DNA of 37,331 nucleotides, from positions 1-37,331 of the forward strand of contig JAFXTH010000007.1 in NCBI GenBank assembly GCA_017525035.1. The letters are read 5' to 3'. Below the pieces are notes generated by a model. It ran no database searches. It worked only from the letters and a program-made list of their open reading frames with translations, and was not told where the DNA came from. This document shows positions 8,735 through 16,872 of the stretch, piece after piece. Position numbers and translations under genes: made by a program. The stretch comes from Bacilli bacterium. GTDB lineage: Bacteria > Bacillota_I > Bacilli_A > RF39 > UBA660. Position 1 is the first letter of the stretch. Every line of letters starts with the position of its first letter.

Positions 8735-10312
8735 ATGAAAATAATCAAAAAAATATATCTATCTATTATTGCACTTGTTGCTTTCATAGGTACAGTAATG
8801 ATTGTTCATGCTGCTAGCATGTCACTTAGTGAAACACTTAGTACTACAAGTACAGTAGTTGGAAACACGGTAACAGTAACAGTAAGAATATCTAGTACAG
8901 CACCTCTTGGATATGTTAACTACTCTATGAGCTATGATTCAAGTAAGCTAACATTAACTAGTGGAACTCAAAACAATGCATTATATAGCTTTACTGGATC
9001 AGAAAAACAAACAACAATAACTTTTAAGTTTAGAGCAAAATCAAGTGGTAGTGCTTATGTATCATTTAAAGTTAATGAAGCACTAGATTTCAATGGTAAT
9101 AATTTATCAGGAACTAAAAGTGTTTCAAGAACAATAACTATAAGAACACAAGCTGAGATAGAAGCTAGTTACAGTAAAAACAACAATTTGTCAAAATTAT
9201 CAATTAGTTCAGGAACTCTTTCACCTGCATTTAATAAAAATACTTTAGCTTATAGTGCAGAAGTTCCTAACGAAGTAACACAAATAACTGTCTCTGGATC
9301 AAAAGAAGATTCAAGAAGCTATGTTGACGGATTAAAAACTTATAATCTAGAAGAAGGTATTAATAAGATTAATGTTAAAGTAACTGCACAAAATGGTAGC
9401 TCTAAAACATATACAATTAATGTAACTAGAAAAGAGTTAGCACCTATAGTCGTAAATGTTGATGGAAAAGAATATAACGTTGTTAGAAAAAAAGCTTTAA
9501 TCGAAAGTCCTAATACGAACTATGAAGAAACAACGATTAAGATTGATGAAGAAGAAAATATTCCTGCATTCTTTAACAAAATCACTAACACTACCCTAGT
9601 TGGATTAAAAGATAGTGAAGGAAATATTGAACTATATGAATATAAAGATTCTGATTACAGATTATATAAAGAATATTCATTTGATTCAATAATAGTTACA
9701 GCAGCATCTGCAAAGAATATTCCAGAAGGATATATTAAATCAACAATTAAACTTGGTGAAGAAGATGTTGTAGCATACAAAAGTGAAACAAATGATGACT
9801 TCTATTTAATAAATGCTATAAATATAGCTACTGGTGAAGAAAACTTATATCAATATGATAAAAAAGAAAATACTATTCAAATATTTAATACAGATTTATT
9901 AAATCAACTAGATTCATTAGAAAGTAAAAATAGTAAATACACATATGTAATTATTGGATTAGGTGCCCTACTAATAATTACTTATATAGCTCTACTAATA
10001 AGCAGTATTAGAAAACCTAAAAAGAAAAAGATACCTAATGAAGTAGAAATTAAAGAAGAAAAGAAAAAAGAGAAAAAAGAAGAATTACCTAAACCTTCAA
10101 TAGAAGATGCTTTGTTAGAAGATGATGAAATAAAAGAAGATAAAACTGCAAAGATAGAAAATATTAAAGAAGTTGAAGTCAAAGAAAAGAAGAAAAGACA
10201 AACAAAAATGAAAAAAAATGAAACTTTTGATGAAGAAATAGAGAAATTTCCTAAAAAAGATGATAAAATTAAAGAAGATATTTCAAATAATACAAAAAAG
10301 AAAAAGAAATAA
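8735..10312 (+). CDS. Membrane-anchored cohesin-like surface protein
   Basis: 525 residues, starting 13 bp after the glucosaminidase with ribosome site AGGAGGTC. A signal peptide (~1-27) precedes a cohesin-like beta-sandwich (~28-140): VGNTVTVTVRIS, then GYVNYSMSYDSSKL, then TITFKFRAKSSGSAYVSF. This is the order of strands seen in type I/II cohesins. A cadherin-like domain (~150-235) ends TAQNGSSKTYTINVTR and is related to the one in the upstream enzyme. The ~240-395 region is unrecognised and acidic. A transmembrane helix (~403-425) is followed by a ~100-residue Lys/Glu-rich cytoplasmic tail. The adjacent dockerin enzyme is the obvious partner: this would be a one-site scaffoldin that holds the autolysin at the membrane. 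Module recognition is by pattern; binding is inferred. The charged tail could contact a cytoplasmic partner. Confidence 0.8.
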   Translation: MKIIKKIYLSIIALVAFIGTVMIVHAASMSLSETLSTTSTVVGNTVTVTVRISSTAPLGYVNYSMSYDSSKLTLTSGTQNNALYSFTGSEKQTTITFKFRAKSSGSAYVSFKVNEALDFNGNNLSGTKSVSRTITIRTQAEIEASYSKNNNLSKLSISSGTLSPAFNKNTLAYSAEVPNEVTQITVSGSKEDSRSYVDGLKTYNLEEGINKINVKVTAQNGSSKTYTINVTRKELAPIVVNVDGKEYNVVRKKALIESPNTNYEETTIKIDEEENIPAFFNKITNTTLVGLKDSEGNIELYEYKDSDYRLYKEYSFDSIIVTAASAKNIPEGYIKSTIKLGEEDVVAYKSETNDDFYLINAINIATGEENLYQYDKKENTIQIFNTDLLNQLDSLESKNSKYTYVIIGLGALLIITYIALLISSIRKPKKKKIPNEVEIKEEKKKEKKEELPKPSIEDALLEDDEIKEDKTAKIENIKEVEVKEKKKRQTKMKKNETFDEEIEKFPKKDDKIKEDISNNTKKKKK

Positions 10313-10324
10313 TCTTCTTTTTTT
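10301..10324 (+). other. Weak A/U hairpin between cohesin and LCP genes, possible attenuator
   Basis: AAAAAGAA (10301-10308) can pair with TTCTTTTT (10315-10322) around a 6-base loop, followed by two more T. The stem spans the stop codon. Having only one G-C pair makes it weak, so partial attenuation before the LCP gene is possible but uncertain. Confidence 0.3.
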
Positions 10325-10336
10325 GATGGAGGCATT

Positions 10337-12592
10337 ATGAAGAAAAAAGCAAAATTACAATATAGTAATATTTTAGCAATTGTATTTATCATTGCATCTA
10401 TATATTTAATTCAAGCAATATTACTATTTAAGAAAATAGAAACAGGAATTAGATATTTCATTATTGGAGTTATATTAATAATTGATATACTCATATTCGT
10501 TAAATTATTCTTTTCTAAAAAGAAAAAGAAGAAAAAGAAAAAGATTATTGCATCAGTAGTATTCCTAGTCTTCTCTATCCTATTTATTTTCTTAGGATAT
10601 AATCTTAATAAGATTTATTCTTATTTCTCTAATTTAAATAAAAAAGTTGTATATTCAATAAGTTTAGTTACATTAAAAGAAAATAAAATAACTGATCCAT
10701 CTAAACTAAAAGATGTTAAGATTGGTGTTAATACTGAAGAAGAACATAAACTTGCTGAAGATATTATTAAAAAGTATGCACTTGATAAGAATAATGAATT
10801 AGTTGAATATCAAGACTATCGTAAAATGATTCTTGATTTGTATGATGGTAAAGTTCAGTATATATTCTTACAAACAAACTATGTGGATATTTATAGCACA
10901 GATGAAAACTTTGAAAATATCGGTGAAAAGATTATTACAATAGATACTTCTCAAAAAGAAGTTACAAAAGAAGAAGTACAACTAAGTGGAAGTTCAAAAG
11001 ATGTATCTGAACCATTTACTGTATTATTAATTGGTATTGATTCTACTGTTAATGGACTTCAAAATGCTGATTCATTCAATGGTGACTCACTTATCGTAGT
11101 AACGTTTAATCCATCAACAATGCATGCTACTATGTTAAGTATACCAAGAGATAGTTATGTACCTATAACATGTATGGGTGGTATTGATAATAAGATTACT
11201 CACTCTGCTTCTGGTGGAGCTAAGTGTGTTATTAATACAATACAAAACTTCTTAGATATTAAAATAGATTATTATATGAAAATTAACTTTACTGGAGTTG
11301 TTGACTTAGTTAATGCCGTTGGTGGTATTGAAGTTGACGTTCCTTATAAAATATGTGAACAAAACAGTAAAAGACAATTTGGTAAGAAAATGGTATATAT
11401 CAATGCTGGACATCAAACATTAAATGGTGAACAGGCACTAGCATATGCAAGAAATAGAAAAAGCAATTCTAATTACTGTAGTAAAGAATGGACAACAGGA
11501 GTTAGAAATGACTTTGTAAGAGCAGAACATCAACAAGAAGTAATTCAAGCTATATTAAATAAGATGAAAAACTTCAGTAGCATCGGAGACCTAGAAAAGA
11601 TATTATCAGTAATATCTAAAAACTTTGATACTAATATGAGCGAATCAACAATATTCTCATTCTACAACATAGGTAAAGATGTATTACTATCATCATCAAG
11701 TGATTCAGTTATAACAATTGATAAATTATACTTAGACGGCGATGGACAAATGATTTTTGATGAAAGAAGTGGTTTAGTACTATGGGATTACATCTTAAAT
11801 CAAAGAAGCTTATCTGAAGTTAAACAAGCATTAAAGAATAATCTTTCTGGTAAGAAACAAGAATTAATTAAGTCATTCTCATATAAATATGGAGAAAATT
11901 ATTCAGTTAGAGTAATTGGTAAGGGATATTATGATACTAAAAAGTATACCCTACTTCCTGATATGACTGGATGGACATTAACTAAAGCTCAAAAATGGTT
12001 AAAGGATGCAGGTCTTACTGTAGAAGTACAATATACTGAATCTAATAAAGAAAACAACATTGTACTAGAGCAACAATATCCAGCATCAAAAAGAATTGAT
12101 TTAATACCTAATAAAAAGGTTATATTAAAAATTGCTAGAAAAGGTGGTTCATCTAATACAAATCAAATTGATTGCTTAATAGATGAAGAAAATGAAAAAT
12201 GTATCGTTCCAGATTTTGTTGGTAAGAACGTTGATTACTTCAATAACTGGGCTGGTGGATTCTCAAATATGCTTGATTACAAACCATTATATGAAGAAAC
12301 TAGTGCAAAGCCAGCAAACGAAATACTTAAACAATCTGTTGAAAGCGGAACAACTGTTAGTGAATTATTAAATAGTGGTAAGACATTATACATAACTTAT
12401 GCAATTGCACCAAAAGAAAATAATGAAAATACTAACACTACAACAAATACAACAGATCCATCTGGTGGGGACCCAAATACTAACACAACAACGAACACTA
12501 CACCAGATCCAACACCAAACACTAATGAGACTCCTGGTGGTAATGAAAATCCTACACCTGGAACAAATGAAACACCTAGTGGGAATGAATAA
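10337..12592 (+). CDS. LCP (LytR-CpsA-Psr) family protein with SBP-like domain and two PASTA domains
   Basis: 751 residues; ribosome site GGAGG lies before the ATG. Three N-terminal transmembrane helices (~12-31, 40-59, 70-91) are split by Lys-rich runs. Residues ~100-200 resemble a small periplasmic-binding-protein-like domain (DVKIGVNTEEE). The LCP domain (~225-390) shows FTVLLIGIDS, GDSLIVVTFNP, LSIPRDSYVP and ALAYARNRK, the Arg/Asp set that binds the polyprenyl-pyrophosphate donor. Two PASTA-like domains follow (~535-600, starting LLPDMTGWT; ~615-690, starting CIVPDFVGKN), then an Asn/Thr/Pro-rich tail. LCP proteins transfer teichoic acids, capsule or other glycopolymers onto peptidoglycan outside the membrane. 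PASTA domains bind peptidoglycan or muropeptides in PrkC-type kinases and PBPs and are unusual here. Its place in this operon suggests coordinated wall assembly and turnover. Confidence 0.88.
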   Translation: MKKKAKLQYSNILAIVFIIASIYLIQAILLFKKIETGIRYFIIGVILIIDILIFVKLFFSKKKKKKKKKIIASVVFLVFSILFIFLGYNLNKIYSYFSNLNKKVVYSISLVTLKENKITDPSKLKDVKIGVNTEEEHKLAEDIIKKYALDKNNELVEYQDYRKMILDLYDGKVQYIFLQTNYVDIYSTDENFENIGEKIITIDTSQKEVTKEEVQLSGSSKDVSEPFTVLLIGIDSTVNGLQNADSFNGDSLIVVTFNPSTMHATMLSIPRDSYVPITCMGGIDNKITHSASGGAKCVINTIQNFLDIKIDYYMKINFTGVVDLVNAVGGIEVDVPYKICEQNSKRQFGKKMVYINAGHQTLNGEQALAYARNRKSNSNYCSKEWTTGVRNDFVRAEHQQEVIQAILNKMKNFSSIGDLEKILSVISKNFDTNMSESTIFSFYNIGKDVLLSSSSDSVITIDKLYLDGDGQMIFDERSGLVLWDYILNQRSLSEVKQALKNNLSGKKQELIKSFSYKYGENYSVRVIGKGYYDTKKYTLLPDMTGWTLTKAQKWLKDAGLTVEVQYTESNKENNIVLEQQYPASKRIDLIPNKKVILKIARKGGSSNTNQIDCLIDEENEKCIVPDFVGKNVDYFNNWAGGFSNMLDYKPLYEETSAKPANEILKQSVESGTTVSELLNSGKTLYITYAIAPKENNENTNTTTNTTDPSGGDPNTNTTTNTTPDPTPNTNETPGGNENPTPGTNETPSGNE

Positions 12593-12624
12593 AGAAGTGA
12601 TGTACAATTCACTTCTTTTCTTTT
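12591..12624 (+). terminator. Intrinsic terminator of the envelope operon
   Basis: AAAGAAGTGA (12591-12600) pairs perfectly with TCACTTCTTT (12609-12618) around an 8-base loop and is followed by a T-rich run. The stem begins within the LCP stop codon. Confidence 0.85.
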
Positions 12625-12631
12625 ATTAATA

Positions 12632-12660
12632 TAGACAAAATATTATTTTCATAGTATAAT
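12632..12660 (+). promoter_or_regulatory. Promoter of the RNase J gene
   Basis: -35 TAGACA at 12632-12637, a 17-bp spacer and a perfect -10 TATAAT at 12655-12660. This is a near-consensus sigma-A promoter directly after the previous terminator. Confidence 0.75.
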
Positions 12661-12707
12661 TGCTTAGTTAGTTCTTTATAAATGAAGAAAGGAGTTTATT
12701 AAAATTT

Positions 12708-14381
12708 ATGATTAAAAAAACAAACGATACTAAAATTATTATTTTAGGTGGTTTGGGTGAAGTCGGAAAAAACATGTATTGTGTAATGCATGATGACGAA
12801 ATTCTTATTATTGACGCAGGTATTAGTTTCCCAGATGCTGGGCTTTTAGGTATAGATTATGTCTTACCAGACTTTTCTTTTTTAAAACAAAATCAAAATA
12901 AGATAAAAGCACTACTTATAACACATGGTCATGAAGATCACATTGGTGCTATACCATTTCTAATACAATCATTAGAAATACCGGCTATTTATGCCCCAAA
13001 TCAGGCTAAAGAATTAATTGCTTTAAAGTTACAAGATAGAAATATTAGATATGACAATTTATTCGCATATGACGATAAAACTGTATTAGAGTTTAATCAT
13101 TTCCAAGTAGAGTTCTTTAGAACAACTCACTCTATTCCAGATTCACATGGTATTCTTGTTAAGACACCAGATGGTAATATCGTAACAACAGGAGACTTTA
13201 AATTTGATTTTACTCCTATTGGTCCAATTGCTGACTTACATAAGATGGCAAGAATTGGAGAAGAAGGCGTTGATGTTCTAATTAGCGATTCTACTAATGC
13301 ATTAAACGAAGGTATAAGTTTGAGTGAAGCAAGAGTAGATAATGCATTAAATGATATATTTGATAAACATACTACTCAAAGAATAATAATTGCAACATTT
13401 GCTTCTAATATATATAGATTAAAACATATAGTTGAAACATGTTATAACCATGGTAGAAAACTATGTGTATTTGGAAGAAGTATGGAAAATAATATAAAGA
13501 TATCTATTGAGGGTGGTTATATTGAACATCCTGATATCTTAATTGATCCTGAAGAAGCAAACAATTTAAAACCTCAAGAAGTTACAATTCTATGTACTGG
13601 TTCTCAAGGTGAACCTTTAGCTGCTTTATCAAGAATAGCTAATGGAACACATAAGCAAATTAAGTTAAGACCAGATGATGTTGTAGTATTCTCATCTTCA
13701 CCTATTCCTGGTAATGCTATGAGTATTGGTCATACTATTAACAAACTATATTTACAAGGCGTAGAAGTATATACTACTCAATCATTATCCGATATACATA
13801 CTTCTGGGCATGCTAATATGGAAGAATTAAAACTTATGATTAGATTAATAAAACCAAAGTATTTAATGCCATTCCATGGTGATTATAGAATGCTAAAAAG
13901 CCATGCTAACCTAGGTATTGATTGTGGTATTCCAAAAGAAAATACGTTCGTACTTAGAAATGGTGATGTATTAAGTCTTGATAATCACGTAATTACAAAA
14001 GATGTTCCAGTTCAAGCTAGTGATGTGTTTATCGATAGCAATAGACTTGAAGAAATCAATAGTGCCGTACTTCACGATAGAAAGATAATGGCTAGTGATG
14101 GAATACTAGTTGTAATTGCAAATATCGATATGAAAAAGAAAGAATTATTAATACATCCTAATATAACAACTAGAGGATTTGTATTAATTAATGAAAATGA
14201 AGAGCTTTTAAATAAAATAGAAGCAATGGCTGAAAAGATAATTGTTGAAAAATTAAAAGAAGGAAACGTTACATTTAATGACATCAAGAGTCAAATAACT
14301 GCTGACTTATTTCCTTACATATATGAACTAACAGCAAGAAAGCCAATTATCTTACCAGTTATATTAGATATTAAGAGATAA
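12708..14381 (+). CDS. rnjA: Ribonuclease J (metallo-beta-lactamase/beta-CASP)
   Basis: 557 residues, a normal length for RNase J. The metallo-beta-lactamase core carries the zinc motif THGHEDHIG near residue 75, the later TTHSIPDSHG histidine motif, and TTGDFKFD. The beta-CASP segment includes FASNIYRLKHI, then CTGSQGEP and SSSPIPGN. PFHGDYRML and a C-terminal domain follow. RNase J is a 5'-3' exo- and endoribonuclease of mRNA turnover and rRNA maturation. RNase Y is encoded nearby on the other strand, so both main low-GC mRNA-decay nucleases are here. The ribosome site AAAGGAG lies about 13 bases before the ATG, longer than usual, but no other in-frame start fits. Whether it is J1 or J2 cannot be settled from this window. 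Confidence 0.93.
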   Translation: MIKKTNDTKIIILGGLGEVGKNMYCVMHDDEILIIDAGISFPDAGLLGIDYVLPDFSFLKQNQNKIKALLITHGHEDHIGAIPFLIQSLEIPAIYAPNQAKELIALKLQDRNIRYDNLFAYDDKTVLEFNHFQVEFFRTTHSIPDSHGILVKTPDGNIVTTGDFKFDFTPIGPIADLHKMARIGEEGVDVLISDSTNALNEGISLSEARVDNALNDIFDKHTTQRIIIATFASNIYRLKHIVETCYNHGRKLCVFGRSMENNIKISIEGGYIEHPDILIDPEEANNLKPQEVTILCTGSQGEPLAALSRIANGTHKQIKLRPDDVVVFSSSPIPGNAMSIGHTINKLYLQGVEVYTTQSLSDIHTSGHANMEELKLMIRLIKPKYLMPFHGDYRMLKSHANLGIDCGIPKENTFVLRNGDVLSLDNHVITKDVPVQASDVFIDSNRLEEINSAVLHDRKIMASDGILVVIANIDMKKKELLIHPNITTRGFVLINENEELLNKIEAMAEKIIVEKLKEGNVTFNDIKSQITADLFPYIYELTARKPIILPVILDIKR

Positions 14382-14411
14382 AAAAATATCCACAGAATTG
14401 TGGATATTTTT
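14382..14411. terminator. Bidirectional terminator between convergent genes
   Basis: A perfect 13-bp stem (AAAAATATCCACA with TGTGGATATTTTT) with a 4-base loop has T-runs on both strands. It fills the 31-bp gap between the stop codons of RNase J (+) and the 14413-15120 gene (-). Confidence 0.9.
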
Positions 14412-14412
14412 A

Positions 14413-15120
14413 TTATTCAACTATTTTATTCTTTTTACTTTTGTTCATAAATATTAATACAATAACCGTAATTAATAATAAACCATTTGCACCAAGAGAA
14501 ATATAGAATAACATATCTTTGTTTTCTTTTTCATTTTCTTTTGGTTTTTCTTCAGTATTTGTAGGCTCTTGCTCTTGTTCTTTTTCTTGTTCTTTTTCTT
14601 GTTCTTCTTCTGGAACTTTTGTTGTATCAATTTCAATACAGTTAGTAACTGGGGCTTTTGATATTTTTACTGTTGGACTAACTATAAAATCGTGATCATT
14701 TGATTCAATTTTGATATTAGTTTCTCCTTCTTTAACTGCAGTAAATCTTAATACAACTACTGGAACTGTGTCATCATCAATAATACCTTCTGGGCTATCC
14801 ATCTTAACTTTAATAGTAATTTTACCGTTAGACACTTTAACTTGTTTTAAATTGCTTTGTTCCTTTGGTTCATCATTAACAATCTTGTATGTTGTATCAG
14901 GGCTAATTGTAATCATACTTTCATCTGTTCTAAGCTTTGTAGCATCGTATGTTATTACCCAGTTATATTCCTTATCATATGATACTGGAATATTTACTTG
15001 TACTTCCCCGTTTTCAAATACTTTTTCATTGTAGTATGAATGTAATATTTGCATATCTGCTTTTACTACCATTGGTATTAATAAAATTGGTAGCATTAAT
15101 AAAATTAATAATTTTTTCAT
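14413..15120 (-). CDS. Membrane-anchored protein with possible cohesin-like extracellular domain
   Basis: 235 residues with strong ribosome site AGGAGGAG. A signal peptide (~1-21, ending VKA) is followed by a ~130-residue beta-rich domain: GEVQVNIPVSYD, YNWVITYDATKL, then VVVLRFTAVKEGETNIKI. The ITYDATKL and LRFTAVKEG...I blocks match the spacing of the YD..KL and F.vk..G blocks of cohesin-like domains, as in the 8735-10312 protein. A Glu/Lys/Gln-rich spacer (EQEKEQEKEQEQEP) leads to a C-terminal transmembrane helix (~206-227) and a short basic tail. The topology is outside, one helix, short cytoplasmic end. It could be a second dockerin receptor. Fold assignment is tentative and structure prediction would decide it. 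Confidence 0.6.
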   Translation of the reverse strand: MKKLLILLMLPILLIPMVVKADMQILHSYYNEKVFENGEVQVNIPVSYDKEYNWVITYDATKLRTDESMITISPDTTYKIVNDEPKEQSNLKQVKVSNGKITIKVKMDSPEGIIDDDTVPVVVLRFTAVKEGETNIKIESNDHDFIVSPTVKISKAPVTNCIEIDTTKVPEEEQEKEQEKEQEQEPTNTEEKPKENEKENKDMLFYISLGANGLLLITVIVLIFMNKSKKNKIVE

Positions 15121-15145
15121 TTTCTTCTCCTCCTATATTAATTTA

Positions 15146-15154
15146 ATTATATCA
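15146..15154 (-). promoter_or_regulatory. Extended -10 promoter of the 14413-15120 gene
   Basis: Minus strand TGATATAAT is a perfect extended -10. No convincing -35 is seen, because its place is taken by the T-run of the RNase Y terminator. Confidence 0.55.
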
Positions 15155-15163
15155 CAAACAAAA

Positions 15164-15191
15164 AAGAAGAGGCATTATTTTGCTTCTTCTT
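15164..15191 (-). terminator. Intrinsic terminator of rny
   Basis: On the minus strand AAGAAGAAGC pairs with GCCTCTTCTT (one G-U pair) and is followed by TTTTTT. The rny stop codon (15175-15177) lies in the loop. Confidence 0.75.
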
Positions 15192-16725
15192 GTGCTCTCG
15201 TTTCTCTTACTACTGTAACTTTAATAGTTCCAGGATATTGCATTGTTGATTCAATCTTTTCTTTAACATCCCTTGCAATCTTATGAGCTCCTAAATCATC
15301 AACTTCTTCAGGTTTAACAATTACTCTTAATTCTCTTCCTGCTTGAACTGCGAATGTCTTGTCAATTCCTGGCATATCATTTGCAACATTTTCAAGTTGT
15401 TCAAGTCTCTTGATATAGTTTTCTAATGAGTCATTTCTTGCACCTGGGCGTGATGCAGATAAAGCATCAGCGATTGCTACTATTACAGCAATTGTTGATT
15501 TAGCTTCAGTATCACCATGATGTGATGCAATTGAGTTAACAACTACTTCATTCTCATGGAATCTCTTAGCTATTTCTACACCAATTTCTACATGGCTTCC
15601 TTCAACTTCGTGGTCGATTGCTTTACCAATGTCATGAAGTAAACCAGCTCTTTTAGCAAGTTGTACATTTTCTCCAAATTCACTAGCAAGTAATCCAGAT
15701 AAATGTGCAACTTCAATTGAGTGTTGTAATGCATTTTGTCCAAAGCTTGTTCTGAAATGCAATTTACCAATAATTTCAATTAATTCAGGATCTACTTTTG
15801 TAAGTCCTAATTCAAATAAAGCATCATTACCAAATTCAACAATCTTTTGTTTCATTTCTTTGCATACTTTATCATATAACTCTTCTATTCTTGTTGGATG
15901 AATTCTTCCATCTTTAATTAATGTTTCAAGAGTTACTCTTGCAATTTCTCTTCTTAGTGGGTCAAATGATGAAAGTACTACTGCCTCAGGTGTATCGTCA
16001 ATAATTAAATCCACACCAGTGATAGCTTCGATAGTTCTTATATTTCTTCCTTCCCTACCAATTATTCTACCCTTCATTTCATCATCAGGTAGGTTTACAA
16101 CTGTTACAGTTTGTTCATTAGCAATATCTGCAGCATATCTTTGCATTGAAATAGCAATTAAGTTTTTAGCTTTCTTATCTGCTTCAAGTTTAGCTTCGTC
16201 TTCACGCTCTTTAATGTATTCAGATATTTCTTTAGACATTGTTTCTTCAACTTTCTTCATAACAAGTTTCTTAGCTTCATCCTTAGATAACTTAGAAATC
16301 TTAGAAAGTTGGTCAAGTTCTTCTTGTTTTAGTTCTTCTAATTTTGCATATTCTAATTGGATATCTTTTTGAGATTCTATAATTGATTTTTCTTTTTCTT
16401 CTAATGCTAATTCTCTTTTTTGGAATAGCTCATCACGCTTATCCATGTTATTTTCTCTTTGAATTAGTCTATCTTCAGAAACTTTAAGTTCTTCTTTTTT
16501 CTCTTTTATTTCTTTGTCCGCATCGATTTTTAATTTATGTATTTCTTCTTTTGCTTCGAAAAGCGAATCTCTCTTAGCTTTTTCAGCATCCTTTTTAGCT
16601 TTATCAATTATTTCTTCAGCTTTTTTATTAGAATTATTTACCTTATTATTGTTAATAAGATAATTAACAAAAAATCCTACTGATACTCCAACTACAACTA
16701 GCAAAATAGAGATCAAAATGTCCAT
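15175..16725 (-). CDS. rny: Ribonuclease Y
   Basis: 516 residues, the usual length. An N-terminal membrane helix (~3-24) is followed by a long charged coiled coil (~30-195). A KH RNA-binding domain (~205-270) contains the [11 protein letters not shown] loop. The HD domain has [25 protein letters not shown] (HD near residue 366) and SHVEIG, the metal ligands of the endonuclease. RNase Y is the membrane-bound endoribonuclease that starts mRNA decay in Firmicutes and forms degradosome contacts. The ATG is preceded by GGAGG. It is a single gene with its own promoter and terminator, so expression looks independent of its neighbours. In many Bacilli recA and rny lie close together; here an unrecognised 706-codon gene sits between them. 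Confidence 0.96.
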   Translation of the reverse strand: MDILISILLVVVGVSVGFFVNYLINNNKVNNSNKKAEEIIDKAKKDAEKAKRDSLFEAKEEIHKLKIDADKEIKEKKEELKVSEDRLIQRENNMDKRDELFQKRELALEEKEKSIIESQKDIQLEYAKLEELKQEELDQLSKISKLSKDEAKKLVMKKVEETMSKEISEYIKEREDEAKLEADKKAKNLIAISMQRYAADIANEQTVTVVNLPDDEMKGRIIGREGRNIRTIEAITGVDLIIDDTPEAVVLSSFDPLRREIARVTLETLIKDGRIHPTRIEELYDKVCKEMKQKIVEFGNDALFELGLTKVDPELIEIIGKLHFRTSFGQNALQHSIEVAHLSGLLASEFGENVQLAKRAGLLHDIGKAIDHEVEGSHVEIGVEIAKRFHENEVVVNSIASHHGDTEAKSTIAVIVAIADALSASRPGARNDSLENYIKRLEQLENVANDMPGIDKTFAVQAGRELRVIVKPEEVDDLGAHKIARDVKEKIESTMQYPGTIKVTVVRETRAQEEAK

Positions 16726-16795
16726 ATTCTTTCCTCCATTTTTCCTATTTGTATATTAAAAATTTATTTAATTAAAATTTAATATCACTACTTCT

Positions 16796-16824
16796 ATTGT
16801 AGGATGTTTAATAGATAAAGTCAA
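16796..16824 (-). promoter_or_regulatory. Promoter of rny
   Basis: Minus strand: -35 TTGACT (16819-16824), a 17-bp spacer and -10 TACAAT (16796-16801). The leader is about 65 bases long; nothing structured was recognised in it. Confidence 0.75.
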
Positions 16825-16839
16825 AGTTTTTTTATAATA

Positions 16840-16872
16840 AAAAAGAATTAGCTATAATTACTAACTCTTTTT
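16840..16872 (-). terminator. Intrinsic terminator of the 16861-18981 gene
   Basis: AAAAAGAATTAG (16840-16851) pairs with CTAACTCTTTTT (16861-16872) with one G-U pair around a 9-base loop. The stop codon (16861-16863) forms part of the stem. Confidence 0.75.

Noticed and set aside
9982-10392. Minus-strand 136-codon Phe/Ser-rich frame
   Set aside because: It is antisense to the Lys/Glu-rich tail of the cohesin-like protein; A-rich codons read backwards as Phe, Leu and Ser.
12386-12629. Overlapping reading frames on both strands at the end of the LCP gene
   Set aside because: They are shadows of the Asn/Thr/Pro-rich tail, which uses few codons and so leaves other frames open.
16740-16795. Riboswitch or RNA leader before rny
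   Set aside because: The leader is about 65 bases of almost pure A/T with no conserved block or alternative hairpins that I recognise.
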